This document shows positions 5,459 to 13,304 of a stretch of DNA of 38,232 nucleotides, piece by piece; position 1 is the first letter of the stretch, and every line of letters begins with the position of its first letter. Under the pieces are notes generated by a model. It was given only the letters and a program-made list of their open reading frames with translations, ran no database searches and was not told where the DNA came from. Position numbers and translations under genes: made by a program. The stretch comes from an uncultured Oscillospiraceae bacterium (lineage in GTDB: Bacteria; Bacillota; Clostridia; Oscillospirales; Oscillospiraceae), in assembly GCA_900758315.1 (NCBI GenBank), contig CAAERF010000278.1:1-38232 (forward strand). The letters run 5' to 3'.

Positions 5459-6271
5459 ATGGGTTTGCAATTTCGCAAAAGCAAGAAAATCGGCCCTTTC
5501 CGTATTACAGCCAGCAAGTCCGGAGTAAGCTATAGCGTAGGAGGCAAAGGGTACCGTGTGACCAAGCAGGCCAACGGCAAAGTGCGCCAAACTTACTCCA
5601 TCCCCGGGACGGGCATCAGCTACTCAGAAACCGTCGGCACCTCCAAGAAAAAGCAGAAGAAGCCGCGCATCCCCGGCTATGTCCCTCCATCCAACCAATC
5701 CGGAAACCAGGACGGCCATTCCGCGCCAACGGGACCCAAAAAGCACAGGAAGAAGCTGCCCATTATCATTGCGGTCGCCATTGTCCTTCTGTTTTCCTCC
5801 TGCGTAGCCGCACTGTCTGGCGAGGACGACCCGTCTACACCTGCCGCAGCATCGACTTCCGCCGTCTCCTCTGAACCAGTCGAAGCCACGACTTCTGCTG
5901 CATCGTCCGCCTCCGCAAGCTCCGTCACCCCGGAAGAAAGCGATCCGGAAACCACAAAAACGGATTCCAAGGAGGAAGAACCGGCTACCACTACGATCAA
6001 GACGGATTCTGACGACAAAACGACGTCTGAAAAAACAGAGTCAGCGGAAACCACGCCGGATGAAACCGAGGCAGAACCGGAACCTGCTGCGCCTGCCGCG
6101 ACCCAGGAAACCGAAGATACCACAGAAACCGAAACCCGTGTCTGGATTCCCACCAATGGCGGGACCAAATATCACAGCAAACCAAACTGCAGCAGCATGA
6201 AGAACCCGAAAGAAGTTACCATTTCCGAAGCGAAGAACCGCGGCTTTACGCCTTGCGGCCGCTGCTATTAA
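5459..6271 (+). CDS. DUF4236 membrane protein with C-terminal cysteine domain
   Basis: This 270-residue protein has four parts. Residues 1-60 match DUF4236 (MGLQFRKSKKIGPFRITASK, SVGGKGYRVT, IPGTGISYSETVG). A basic linker leads to one transmembrane span at about 100-119. Residues 120-222 are a low-complexity Ser/Thr/Glu/Pro region. The last 43 residues (VWIPTNGGTKYHSKPNCSSM, then NRGFTPCGRCY) form a small domain with conserved Cys/His, often found at the ends of Gram-positive surface or nuclease-like proteins. The layout suggests a membrane-tethered extracellular domain on a flexible stalk. In the lysogeny region of a prophage it may alter the host surface; that is inference. Confidence 0.8.
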   Translation: MGLQFRKSKKIGPFRITASKSGVSYSVGGKGYRVTKQANGKVRQTYSIPGTGISYSETVGTSKKKQKKPRIPGYVPPSNQSGNQDGHSAPTGPKKHRKKLPIIIAVAIVLLFSSCVAALSGEDDPSTPAAASTSAVSSEPVEATTSAASSASASSVTPEESDPETTKTDSKEEEPATTTIKTDSDDKTTSEKTESAETTPDETEAEPEPAAPAATQETEDTTETETRVWIPTNGGTKYHSKPNCSSMKNPKEVTISEAKNRGFTPCGRCY

Positions 6272-6277
6272 ACGATA

Positions 6278-6307
6278 ACCGCCCCAGTGACAGACCACTG
6301 GGGCGGT
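6278..6307. terminator. Strong hairpin between DUF4236 gene and integrase
   Basis: ACCGCCCCAGTG pairs perfectly with CACTGGGGCGGT around the loop ACAGAC. It lacks a run of T on the forward strand, so it may be a weak terminator or an RNA-stabilising stem. Confidence 0.55.
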
Positions 6308-6339
6308 AAAAGCATAGAGCATAGGAGGTGCCATTCACC

Positions 6340-7857
6340 ATGGACTTATATGCAATCTACCTGCGGAAGAGCCGCATGGACCTGGAGGCGGAGGCCCACG
6401 GAGCCGGCGAGACGCTGAAGCGCCATGAGACCACTCTGCTGGCGCTGGCGAAGGAGCGCCGGTACCACATCGGGGAGATCTACCGGGAGGTGGTCAGCGG
6501 CGACACCATTGCCGGCCGGCCGGAGATGCAGCGGCTGCTGGCGGACGTCGAGTCGGGCAAGTGGCGGGGTGTCCTGGTGGTGGAGGAGAGCCGGCTGGCC
6601 CGCGGCGACACGATGGACCAGGGCCGGGTCCAGCAGGCCTTCTACTACTCGCACACCTATATCATCACGCCCAACCGCATCTTTGACCCGGACAACGACG
6701 CGGATCAGGAGTACTTTGAATTCGGGCTGTTCATGAGCCGCCGGGAGTACAAGATGATCAACCGCCGGCTGAACGCGGGACGGCTGGCCTCAGCCCGGGA
6801 GGGCAAGTGGGGCGGCGGACGCTGTCCCTACGGCTACCGGAAGGTGAAGCTGCCCCGGGAGAAGGGGTACACGCTGGAGGTGGTTCCGGAGGAGGCCCAG
6901 GTGGTGCGGTCCATTGTCCAGTGGTACCTGGAAGGGCTGCCGGTCTACGGGATCGCAGGCAACCTCAACGCGGCCGGGATCCTCACTGCCCGGGGGCAGT
7001 CGTGGACGCCACCCACCGTCTACACCATTCTGGACAACCCGGTGTACGCCGGCCTGATCCGCTACGGGTACCGGAAGGTGGACCAGCGCCCCAACGGGAC
7101 CAAAACCCACTACCACGCGCCGGAACAGCTGGGAGTCAATCTCTTTCCCGGCCGGCACCCGGCCATCATCACCCCGGAGGAACGGGAGGCCATCCGGCGC
7201 AAGCGGGGCGTCCGGTCCAGCCACCCGGGCCCAACTCACACGACGCTGAAAAATCCCTTTGCCGGGCTGTGCTACTGCTCTGACTGCGGCCGCATGATGG
7301 TGCGGAGCCTGGGCCGTCACGGGGAATCCCGTCTGTGGTGCAAGGAGTACCACTGCACCACCGGCACCGTCGGCGAGAAGAAGGTGGAAGCCCTGCTGCT
7401 GCGCACCCTGCGGGAACGGCTGAAAGAGCTGGAGATCCCGGACGCCAAGGGCGCGGCAGATCACGACACTGAGGCGGCGCTGCTGGAAAAGGGCGTGGAG
7501 TCGGCCCGGAAGGAGCTGGAGTCGGTGCGCGGCCAGCAGGAACGGGCCTTCGATCTGGTGGAGCAGGGCGTGTACACACCGGACGTGTTCACCGAGCGTA
7601 TGCGGACCCTGGCCGCCCGGGAGGGCGCGCTGCGGGAACAGCTGGACACCCTGCAGGAGCGGCTCCGGGACCTGGACACCGCCGCCCTCCGGCGCAGAGA
7701 GCTGATCCCCAAAATCAAGCGGGTACTGTCCCTCTACTCCACCCTGAACAGCGCCCAGGAGAAAAACGAGCTGCTGAAGGAGGTCCTGTCCGCCATCATC
7801 CTGCACCACCCGGTCCACACCACCGAGCTGTCCCTGAAAATCTACTACCTTATTTGA
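6340..7857 (+). CDS. Large serine recombinase (phage integrase)
   Basis: This 505-residue protein starts at the ATG at 6340, with AGGAGG eleven bases upstream; a GTG at 6328 overlaps that site and is unlikely. The catalytic domain begins YAIYLRKSRMDLEAEAHGAG, with Ser11 as nucleophile, and continues with SGDTIAGRPEMQRLLADVES and VLVVEESRLARGD. The recombinase domain covers about 155-290 (GRCPYGYRKV, RGQSWTPPTVYTILDNPVYA). A zinc ribbon follows (CYCSDCGRMM ... CKEYHC), then a long coiled coil at about 375-465. All parts expected for site-specific insertion and excision are present. Its stop is the last phage feature before host-type coding sequence, as is usual when integrase adjoins attP. Confidence 0.95.
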   Translation: MDLYAIYLRKSRMDLEAEAHGAGETLKRHETTLLALAKERRYHIGEIYREVVSGDTIAGRPEMQRLLADVESGKWRGVLVVEESRLARGDTMDQGRVQQAFYYSHTYIITPNRIFDPDNDADQEYFEFGLFMSRREYKMINRRLNAGRLASAREGKWGGGRCPYGYRKVKLPREKGYTLEVVPEEAQVVRSIVQWYLEGLPVYGIAGNLNAAGILTARGQSWTPPTVYTILDNPVYAGLIRYGYRKVDQRPNGTKTHYHAPEQLGVNLFPGRHPAIITPEEREAIRRKRGVRSSHPGPTHTTLKNPFAGLCYCSDCGRMMVRSLGRHGESRLWCKEYHCTTGTVGEKKVEALLLRTLRERLKELEIPDAKGAADHDTEAALLEKGVESARKELESVRGQQERAFDLVEQGVYTPDVFTERMRTLAAREGALREQLDTLQERLRDLDTAALRRRELIPKIKRVLSLYSTLNSAQEKNELLKEVLSAIILHHPVHTTELSLKIYYLI

Positions 7858-7900
7858 CTGCCCAGGGAGTCTATTTTGCATGTGTTCATACGAAAAAAAT
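7840..7900. other. Probable prophage-host junction (att site)
   Basis: Phage coding sequence ends with the integrase stop at 7857, and host-family protein similarity resumes within about 25 bases. The crossover site must lie here, but its core cannot be defined because the other junction is outside the window. Confidence 0.5.
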
Positions 7901-8660
7901 CTACGACTCCTGCCAGGCAAAGGATTGTGTAGAGGATCTGCGGCTGTATCCGACGGCATCCTCCCAGCCCATCATTGACAGCGCCATGTCCCTGCGGGCC
8001 GGGAGCGCCACGCTGCTGTACGTGTACATGGACGTCCAGCCGGTGGGCCTGGGGCGCGGGTACTACACGGTAGACATGCGCTTTTTCTACCGGATCACGG
8101 CGGAGGCCACGGCGGGCTGCGCCAAGTGCGCGCCCATCACGGGACTGGCGGTCTTTGACAAGCGGTCCATTCTCTTCGGCAGTGAGGGCCGCTCCAAGCA
8201 CTTCAGCAGTGAAAATTCCTGCCAGAAGCTGGACTGCGCCACCCTGCCCTGCGACGCCAATCTGCCCACGGCGGTGTGCGAGGCGGTGGACCCGCTGATC
8301 CTGTCCATGCGGCTGGTGGACTGCTGCGCCCACCCCGGCTGCTGCTGCGAGCTGCCGGTGAGCGACGTCCCTCAGGCCATTCTCTCCGCCTTTGACGAGG
8401 AGATCAGCTTCGCGGACAACACAGCCAAGCGGATCTACTGCACCCTGGGTCAGTTTTCCATCCTGTACATGGAGCGGGACTCCCAGCTGCAAATCCCCAT
8501 GTATGACTACTGCATGCCGGGGAAGGAGTGCAACTGCGAGCCCTGTGACGACGATCCCTGCGACGTATTCCAGCAGGTGGACTTCCCGGTGGGGGACTTC
8601 TTCCCGCCCAACACCACCGATGACATTTCCCCTGCCAGCCGCTTTTACAACAGAACATAA
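7854..8660 (+). pseudogene. Conserved clostridial gene, apparently 5'-interrupted by the prophage
   Basis: The open frame gives about 268 residues: VCVHTKKIYDSC-like N-terminus (here ACVHTKKIYDSCQAKDCVED), VYMDVQPVGLGRGYYTVDMR, AVFDKRSILFGSEGR, and a cysteine-rich C-terminus ending VDFPVGDFFPPNT. I recall a widespread uncharacterised clostridial family with these blocks. Family members, as I remember, start further upstream with their own ATG. Here the frame can only begin at a TTG at 7854 that overlaps the integrase stop and has no ribosome binding site. The first 5' codons are therefore probably at the other end of the prophage, outside the window. It could instead be read from a weak start and still work. 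Confidence 0.7.
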
Positions 8661-8681
8661 AACTGTTTTCCCGTACTTTTC

Positions 8682-8707
8682 GGCGTCCGTTTACCGGGCG
8701 CCTTTTT
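8682..8707 (+). terminator. Intrinsic terminator before trkA
   Basis: GGCGTCCG pairs with CGGGCGCC (one G-U) around a short loop and is followed by TTTTT. It ends transcription of the interrupted host gene. Confidence 0.75.
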
Positions 8708-8732
8708 CTCGCAGCGCTTCCCGCGGTAGCTA

Positions 8733-8761
8733 TTGCACTTCCATCGGCTTTTCGCTATAAT
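8733..8761 (+). promoter_or_regulatory. Promoter of the trkA-trkH-dtxR operon
   Basis: TTGCAC (8733-8738) and TATAAT (8756-8761) are separated by 17 bases, leaving a leader of about 45 bases before trkA. Confidence 0.8.
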
Positions 8762-8812
8762 TTAGGGATTACTAGAGAGAAGTGAGCGTTCCCGCTCAGG
8801 TTAGGTGAGTTT

Positions 8813-10174
8813 ATGAAAGTCATTATTGTCGGTTGCGGAAAAGTGGGCTACACCCTGGCGGAGACCCTCAGCAACGAGGGCCATGACATCACCGTGGTGG
8901 ACAGCAGCGCCCAAAAGCTGGAGGGACTGGCCAACAGTCTGGACGTCCAGTGCGTGACGGGAAACGGCGCCAGCTACCGGGTGCTGGAGGAGGCCGGCGT
9001 GTCCCAGTGCGACCTGGTGATCGCGGCCACCAGCAGCGACGAGGTGAACATGCTCTGCTGCCTCATCGCCCGGAAGGCCGGCCACTGCCGCACCATTGCC
9101 CGGGTGCGCAACCCGGAATACTCGGAGAGCCTCCGGTTCATCCAGGACGATCTGGGCCTTTCCATGGCCATCAATCCGGAGTACAGCGCGGCCATCGCCT
9201 GCTACCATCTGATCCGCACCCCCGGTGCGGTGGATCTGGATCCCTTCGCCAAGGGCCGGGCCCAGATCATCACCATGGACCTGCCCCAGAACTCCGCCTG
9301 GGCGGGCCGTTCCCTGATGGAGGTCTCCCGGGCCAGCTCGGTACCCTTCCTGCTGTCCATCATCATGCGCAACAAGTCGGTGCTGATCCCGGACGGCTCC
9401 ACGGTGCTCCGCGGCGGGGACCGGATCTCCCTGATCCTGGACATGAAGCACATGGCCACGGTGATGCGCCGGATCGGCATCCAGACCCGGCCCATCAAGT
9501 CGGTGCTCATCATCGGCGGCGACACCATGGGCTACTACCTGGCCCGGAAGCTGACTGAGGCCCACATCAAGGTGAAGCTGATCGAGCCGGACCGGGACCG
9601 CTGTCTGGAGCTGAGCGACCTGCTGCCCCGGGCCACCATCATCAACGGCGTGCCCACCGACGAGCGACTGCTGCTGGAGGAGGGCATCTCCTCTACCGAC
9701 GCGGTGTGCGCCCTGCTCCAGAGCGACGTGGAGAACATTATGATCGCCGTCTTTGCCAGCAAGCGCTCCTCCGCCAAGGTGATCACCCGGATCAACAAGG
9801 CCACCTTCGGCGGCGTGGTCAATGAGCTGCCCATCGGCTCGGTGATCACCCCCAAGTCCCTGACCGCCGAGAATATCATCCGCTACGTGCGCACCATGCG
9901 CCGGCCCCATCTGGACAGCGACATCGAGTACGTCTACCAGCTGGCCGGCGGCAAGGTGGAGGCGGTGTCCTTCTCCATCAAGAGCGAGTGCCGGCTGACC
10001 GGTACTCCCATCCGGGATCTGCCCATCCGGAAAGGCGTGCTGATCAGCGCCATCATCCGGCAGAACAACGTGATCATCCCCTCCGGTCAGGACCAGATCC
10101 TGCCCAAGGACGAGGTGATCATCGTCACCACCCGCTGCGGCATCAGTGACATCTCGGATATTTTGAAGCAGTAA
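8813..10174 (+). CDS. trkA: Trk potassium uptake regulatory subunit TrkA
   Basis: This 453-residue protein is made of two tandem RCK units. The first opens with the dinucleotide-binding motif GCGKVGYTLAETLS and an acidic strand end (ITVVD). A second Rossmann-type repeat begins near SVLIIGGDTMGYYLARKLTE. TrkA_C modules follow each unit, and the protein ends in a compact C-terminal domain (GTPIRDLPIRKGVLISAIIR). It binds the cytoplasmic face of TrkH and gates potassium uptake in response to nucleotides. The length equals the usual 450-460 residues. AGGTGAG precedes the start; trkH follows 15 bases later in the same operon. Confidence 0.95.
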   Translation: MKVIIVGCGKVGYTLAETLSNEGHDITVVDSSAQKLEGLANSLDVQCVTGNGASYRVLEEAGVSQCDLVIAATSSDEVNMLCCLIARKAGHCRTIARVRNPEYSESLRFIQDDLGLSMAINPEYSAAIACYHLIRTPGAVDLDPFAKGRAQIITMDLPQNSAWAGRSLMEVSRASSVPFLLSIIMRNKSVLIPDGSTVLRGGDRISLILDMKHMATVMRRIGIQTRPIKSVLIIGGDTMGYYLARKLTEAHIKVKLIEPDRDRCLELSDLLPRATIINGVPTDERLLLEEGISSTDAVCALLQSDVENIMIAVFASKRSSAKVITRINKATFGGVVNELPIGSVITPKSLTAENIIRYVRTMRRPHLDSDIEYVYQLAGGKVEAVSFSIKSECRLTGTPIRDLPIRKGVLISAIIRQNNVIIPSGQDQILPKDEVIIVTTRCGISDISDILKQ

Positions 10175-10189
10175 CCCGGAGAACGACAC

Positions 10190-11632
10190 ATGAACTATAT
10201 TACGATACTGAATATACTGGGCTGGATCGTTGCCTCGGAAGGCGTGATGATGCTCCTGCCCATGGCCTGCGCCGCTCTCTATCGGGAGCCGACGGGCCTC
10301 TATTTTGTCCCGGTGGCAGTGGCCTGCGTGGCAGTGGGCCTGCTGATGACCCGGATCAAGGCGAAGAACAAGCGCTTTTACGCCCGGGAGGGCTATGTGG
10401 CGGTGGCCCTGGCCTGGATTGTACTGCCCCTGCTGGCCGCCATTCCCTTCACTGTCGCCGGCGAGATCCCATCCTACCTGGACGCCGTGTTCGAGATGGT
10501 CTCCGGCTTCACCACCACCGGCGCCACCATTCTGGGGGACGTAGAGGCCCTGAGCCGCTGCATGCTGTTCTGGCGGGCCTTTACCCAGTGGATCGGCGGC
10601 ATGGGGGTGCTGGTCTTTCTGATGACCATCCTGCCCCTGATGGGCGGCGGGTCCAGCTTCTCCATGATGCAGGCGGAGAGCCCGGGTCCCAGCGTGTCCA
10701 AGCTGGTGCCCCACCTGAAGGAGAACGCCCGGAAGCTGTACAAAATCTACATCGGCCTGACCCTGGCGGAGTTTGTCCTGCTGCTGTTCGGACGGATGCC
10801 GGTCTTTGACGCCCTGTGCAACACCTTCTGCACCGCCAGCACCGGCGGCTTCGGCGTCTGGAACAGCTCCATCGGCGGCTACTCCACCTATCTCCAGGTG
10901 GTCATCACCGTGTTTATGATCCTCTTCGGCGCCAACTTCGCCTTTTTCTTCCTGTGTACCCTGCGCCGCTTCCGGGACGCCCTGCGGATGGACGAGATCA
11001 AGTGGTACCTGGGCCTGATGCTGGGCGCCATTCTGCTCATCGCCCTGGACGTGTGGTGGAAACAGGGAGGTTCCTTCCTCTACAACTTCCAGCAGAGCGC
11101 CTTCCAGGTGGCCAGTATGATGACCTCCACCGGCTTCTCCTCCTATAACTTTGACCTATGGCCCGCGTTCTCCAAGGCGGTCCTGTTCTGCGTCATGTGT
11201 ATCGGCGCCTGCGGCGGCAGTACCGGCGGCGGTATCAAGGTCAGCCGGGTGCTGCTCTACTTCAAGAGCGGCTACCGGTTCATCCGGGAGCTGATCCATC
11301 CCAAGGAGGTGGGCGTGGTCCGGCTGGACGGCAAGAAGCAGGCCGCCTCGGTGATCAGCAATGCCATGGTCTTTCTGATCTTCTACATCGGCATCTACAT
11401 GTTCTCTTTCCTGCTGCTCTCCCTGGACTGCGACAGCTTCGCCGCCAACTTCACCGCTGTCGCCGCCACCATCAACAACACCGGCCCCGGTTTCGACCTG
11501 GTAGGGCCTGCCTGCAACTACGCCTTTTACAATCCGCTGTCCAAAATCGTCCTCATCTTCGACATGCTGGCCGGACGGCTGGAGTTATTCCCCATCCTGA
11601 TTCTGCTGCTGCCCTCCACCTGGAAGCGGTGA
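10190..11632 (+). CDS. trkH: Trk potassium channel subunit TrkH
   Basis: This 480-residue integral membrane protein has four selectivity-filter regions, as expected for the SKT superfamily: GFTTTGAT, TASTGGFGV, TSTGFSSY and NNTGPGFD. Each is flanked by hydrophobic spans. The intramembrane regulatory loop is visible as CIGACGGSTGGGIKVSRVLL. It forms the potassium-translocating pore and works with TrkA encoded just upstream. Length and termini are normal. Confidence 0.95.
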   Translation: MNYITILNILGWIVASEGVMMLLPMACAALYREPTGLYFVPVAVACVAVGLLMTRIKAKNKRFYAREGYVAVALAWIVLPLLAAIPFTVAGEIPSYLDAVFEMVSGFTTTGATILGDVEALSRCMLFWRAFTQWIGGMGVLVFLMTILPLMGGGSSFSMMQAESPGPSVSKLVPHLKENARKLYKIYIGLTLAEFVLLLFGRMPVFDALCNTFCTASTGGFGVWNSSIGGYSTYLQVVITVFMILFGANFAFFFLCTLRRFRDALRMDEIKWYLGLMLGAILLIALDVWWKQGGSFLYNFQQSAFQVASMMTSTGFSSYNFDLWPAFSKAVLFCVMCIGACGGSTGGGIKVSRVLLYFKSGYRFIRELIHPKEVGVVRLDGKKQAASVISNAMVFLIFYIGIYMFSFLLLSLDCDSFAANFTAVAATINNTGPGFDLVGPACNYAFYNPLSKIVLIFDMLAGRLELFPILILLLPSTWKR

Positions 11633-11665
11633 GCGCAGTCAAACCAACCCTCTGGAGGAACGCAA

Positions 11666-12043
11666 ATGGTCATTCAAGAATCCGCTGAAAACTACCTGGA
11701 AGCCATCCTGAAGCTCAAACGGGAGCAGGGCAAAGTGCGCTCCATCGACATCGTCCACGCCATGAACTACTCCAAGCCCAGCATCAGCCGTGCCATGCGG
11801 CTGCTCCGGGAGAACGAGTACATCACCATGGACAAGGAGGGCTGGATCGAGCTGCTGCCCAAGGGCGAGCAGATCGCCCACGAGATCCTGGAGCGCCACG
11901 AGCTGATCAGTCAGTGGCTGATCATGCTGGGGGTAGATCCCGAGATCGCGGTCCAGGACGCCTGCAAAATGGAGCACGACCTGAGCCCGGAGACCTTTGA
12001 GAAGCTCAAAGAGCACATCGCCAAGGAACATCCGGAGCTCTGA
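11666..12043 (+). CDS. DtxR/MntR-family metal-dependent regulator
   Basis: This 125-residue protein matches the DtxR/MntR layout. The winged helix-turn-helix spans about residues 3-62 (ESAENYLEAILKLKREQGKV, MNYSKPSISRAMRLLRENEY), and the dimerisation/metal region follows (ERHELISQWLIMLG, DACKMEHDLSPETFEKLKEH). Metal-ligand positions, including the Glu and His of ERHEL and the Glu-His of MEHDL, are kept. There is no SH3-like third domain, as in MntR. GGAGGAA lies six bases upstream. It is 33 bases after trkH in an apparent operon. Such proteins usually sense manganese or iron; linkage to potassium uptake is unusual and may mean control of this operon. Confidence 0.88.
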   Translation: MVIQESAENYLEAILKLKREQGKVRSIDIVHAMNYSKPSISRAMRLLRENEYITMDKEGWIELLPKGEQIAHEILERHELISQWLIMLGVDPEIAVQDACKMEHDLSPETFEKLKEHIAKEHPEL

Positions 12044-12072
12044 CCGGAAAACCACCAACAAACGCAAAAAAG

Positions 12073-12102
12073 GACCGCAGTGTGTAAAAAAGCACTGCGG
12101 TC
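12073..12102. terminator. Terminator stem of dtxR, apparently interrupted
   Basis: GACCGCAGTG pairs perfectly with CACTGCGGTC, but the following bases are TTAGT, not a T-run. The missing T-run follows a second copy of the right arm at 12316-12330, where CGGTC is followed by TTTT. Confidence 0.65.
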
Positions 12103-12330
12103 TTAGTCTGTCAAAAGCGTTGGGCTTAGAACGGTCTCACCGAGTTCCGTCATCCACAGATGACGGAATCAAATCCAGTTCGGTCATTTCCGGGGGCATG
12201 TACCTCGGAAATGACACTTCTCATGGCGGACAGGGCGACTTTTGCGCTGGCAATCGAGTCCTGTCCGCCATGCAATCCTTTTGTCGGAAAAGGCTCCTGA
12301 CCTTTTCCGACAGAGAAGCACTGCGGTCTT
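12090..12330. mobile_element. MITE-like hairpin array inserted in a terminator
   Basis: A 15-base direct repeat, AAGCACTGCGGTCTT, occurs at 12090-12104 and 12316-12330 and flanks 211 bases (12105-12315). The inner ends are imperfect inverted repeats sharing TCTGTC and AAAAG. Four long perfect hairpins fill the interior: 12145-12168 (10 pairs), 12183-12215 (10 pairs), 12223-12271 (12 pairs) and 12282-12312 (12 pairs). There is no gene inside. Removing the insert plus one repeat copy restores a normal terminator with a T-run. This is the expected footprint of a non-autonomous mobile element, but the element family is unknown. Confidence 0.55.
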
Positions 12331-12351
12331 TTGCGTCCGATACGGTCGATT

Positions 12352-12969
12352 TTACGTGTTCTGATTGGTCTGATGGAACTGTTTCAGGTTGCCGGTCTTA
12401 CCGTTGCGGCGGTCCAGAGCATCTCCCAGGGCCTCCGCCGGAACGCCCTTGCAGACCATCATCACCATCAGGTGGTAGATCAGGTTGGCCAGTTCCTCGG
12501 CGATGCCCTGACGGTCCCCGCCCTTGGCGGCGATGAGCAGCAGGCTGCACGCCTCGCCCACCTTCTTGAGGATCTTATCCAGCCCTTCCCGGAACAGGTA
12601 GGCGGTGTAAGCGCCCTCTTCGGCCGCCGTCTGCCGGTCCCGGATGACCTGGAACAGGGCGTCCACCGGCTGCCCCTCGGTCTGACAGCGGACGTTCAGG
12701 GCCTCCATGACGGCGGTAAAGGGCACGTCCTCCTGGCCCAGCAGCACCGTGACGTGGTAGAGCACGTCGCACAGCTCGCCCAGCAACTCCTCCTGATCGT
12801 CGTTTTTGGCGGCGATGACGGTCTCAAAGCACTCCTCGCCGCACTTTTTGAGGATCTTGTTCAGACCCTCCCGGTACAGGTAGTTGGTGTAGGATTTCTC
12901 CCCACCGTCGTGGGTTTTCCGGTCCAGGATCACATCGTACTGCTCCTGGAGCGCGTTTTGAATCTGCAT
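12352..12969 (-). CDS. hisE: Tandem HisE, phosphoribosyl-ATP pyrophosphatase
   Basis: This 205-residue protein is about twice the usual HisE length and contains two MazG-like HisE domains. Domain 1 (about residues 1-100) has YTNYLYREGLNKILKKCGEE followed by CFETVIAAKNDDQEELLGEL and CDVLYH. It keeps the acidic EExxE and ExxD metal ligands and should hydrolyse phosphoribosyl-ATP, step 2 of histidine synthesis. Domain 2 (about 108-195) aligns closely (AYLFREGLDKILKKVGEACS, AEELANLIYH), but the ligands have become A, L and N. It is probably structural, or the result of a duplication that has lost activity. It follows hisI by six bases as the last gene of the operon. Confidence 0.9.
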   Translation of the reverse strand: MQIQNALQEQYDVILDRKTHDGGEKSYTNYLYREGLNKILKKCGEECFETVIAAKNDDQEELLGELCDVLYHVTVLLGQEDVPFTAVMEALNVRCQTEGQPVDALFQVIRDRQTAAEEGAYTAYLFREGLDKILKKVGEACSLLLIAAKGGDRQGIAEELANLIYHLMVMMVCKGVPAEALGDALDRRNGKTGNLKQFHQTNQNT

Positions 12970-12975
12970 ACGTCC

Positions 12976-13299
12976 TCACTCCTCCCAGATGTCGTTGAAA
13001 AAGCAGCTGCGCCGGCCGGTGTGGCAGGTGGGACCCTTGGGGTCGCAGAGGTAGAGAAGGGTGTCGGTGTCGCAGTCGGTGACGATCTTCTTCACGAAGA
13101 GGAAGTTGCCGCTGGTCTCCCCTTTGTTCCACAGCTTCTGCCGGCTGCGGCTCCAGAACCAGGCGGTATGGGTCTCCAGGGTCTTCTGATAGGCCTCCTC
13201 ATTGGTGTAGCCCAGCATGAGAATGTCTTTGGTGGCCCGGTCCTGGATGATCACCGGGATCAGGTCGGATTTCGCAAACAGATCTTTTGTCTCAACCAT
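12976..13299 (-). CDS. hisI: Phosphoribosyl-AMP cyclohydrolase
   Basis: This 107-residue, single-domain enzyme carries the family core LMLGYTNEEAYQKTLETHTA, WFWSRSRQKLWNKGETSGN, the metal-binding DCDTDTLLYLCDP and the C-terminal zinc cysteines (CHTGRRSCFF). It opens the purine ring of phosphoribosyl-AMP, step 3 of histidine synthesis. The ATG at 13299 is preferred because GAGGTGAGG precedes it, across the hisF stop; a GTG at 13308 is possible. HisE is a separate protein here. Confidence 0.95.
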   Translation of the reverse strand: MVETKDLFAKSDLIPVIIQDRATKDILMLGYTNEEAYQKTLETHTAWFWSRSRQKLWNKGETSGNFLFVKKIVTDCDTDTLLYLCDPKGPTCHTGRRSCFFNDIWEE

Positions 13300-13304
13300 C
13301 GTCC

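Noticed and set aside
6278..6307. The strong hairpin before the integrase as an att site
   Set aside because: Serine-integrase att sites lie at the phage-host junction, which is at the other end of the integrase gene.
8801..10714. Long antisense frame over trkA and trkH
   Set aside because: Same codon-bias effect; low-complexity His/Gly/Asp product.
12105..12315. Whether the hairpin series is a CRISPR array
   Set aside because: The hairpins are different from each other, and there are no equal repeats with regular spacers.
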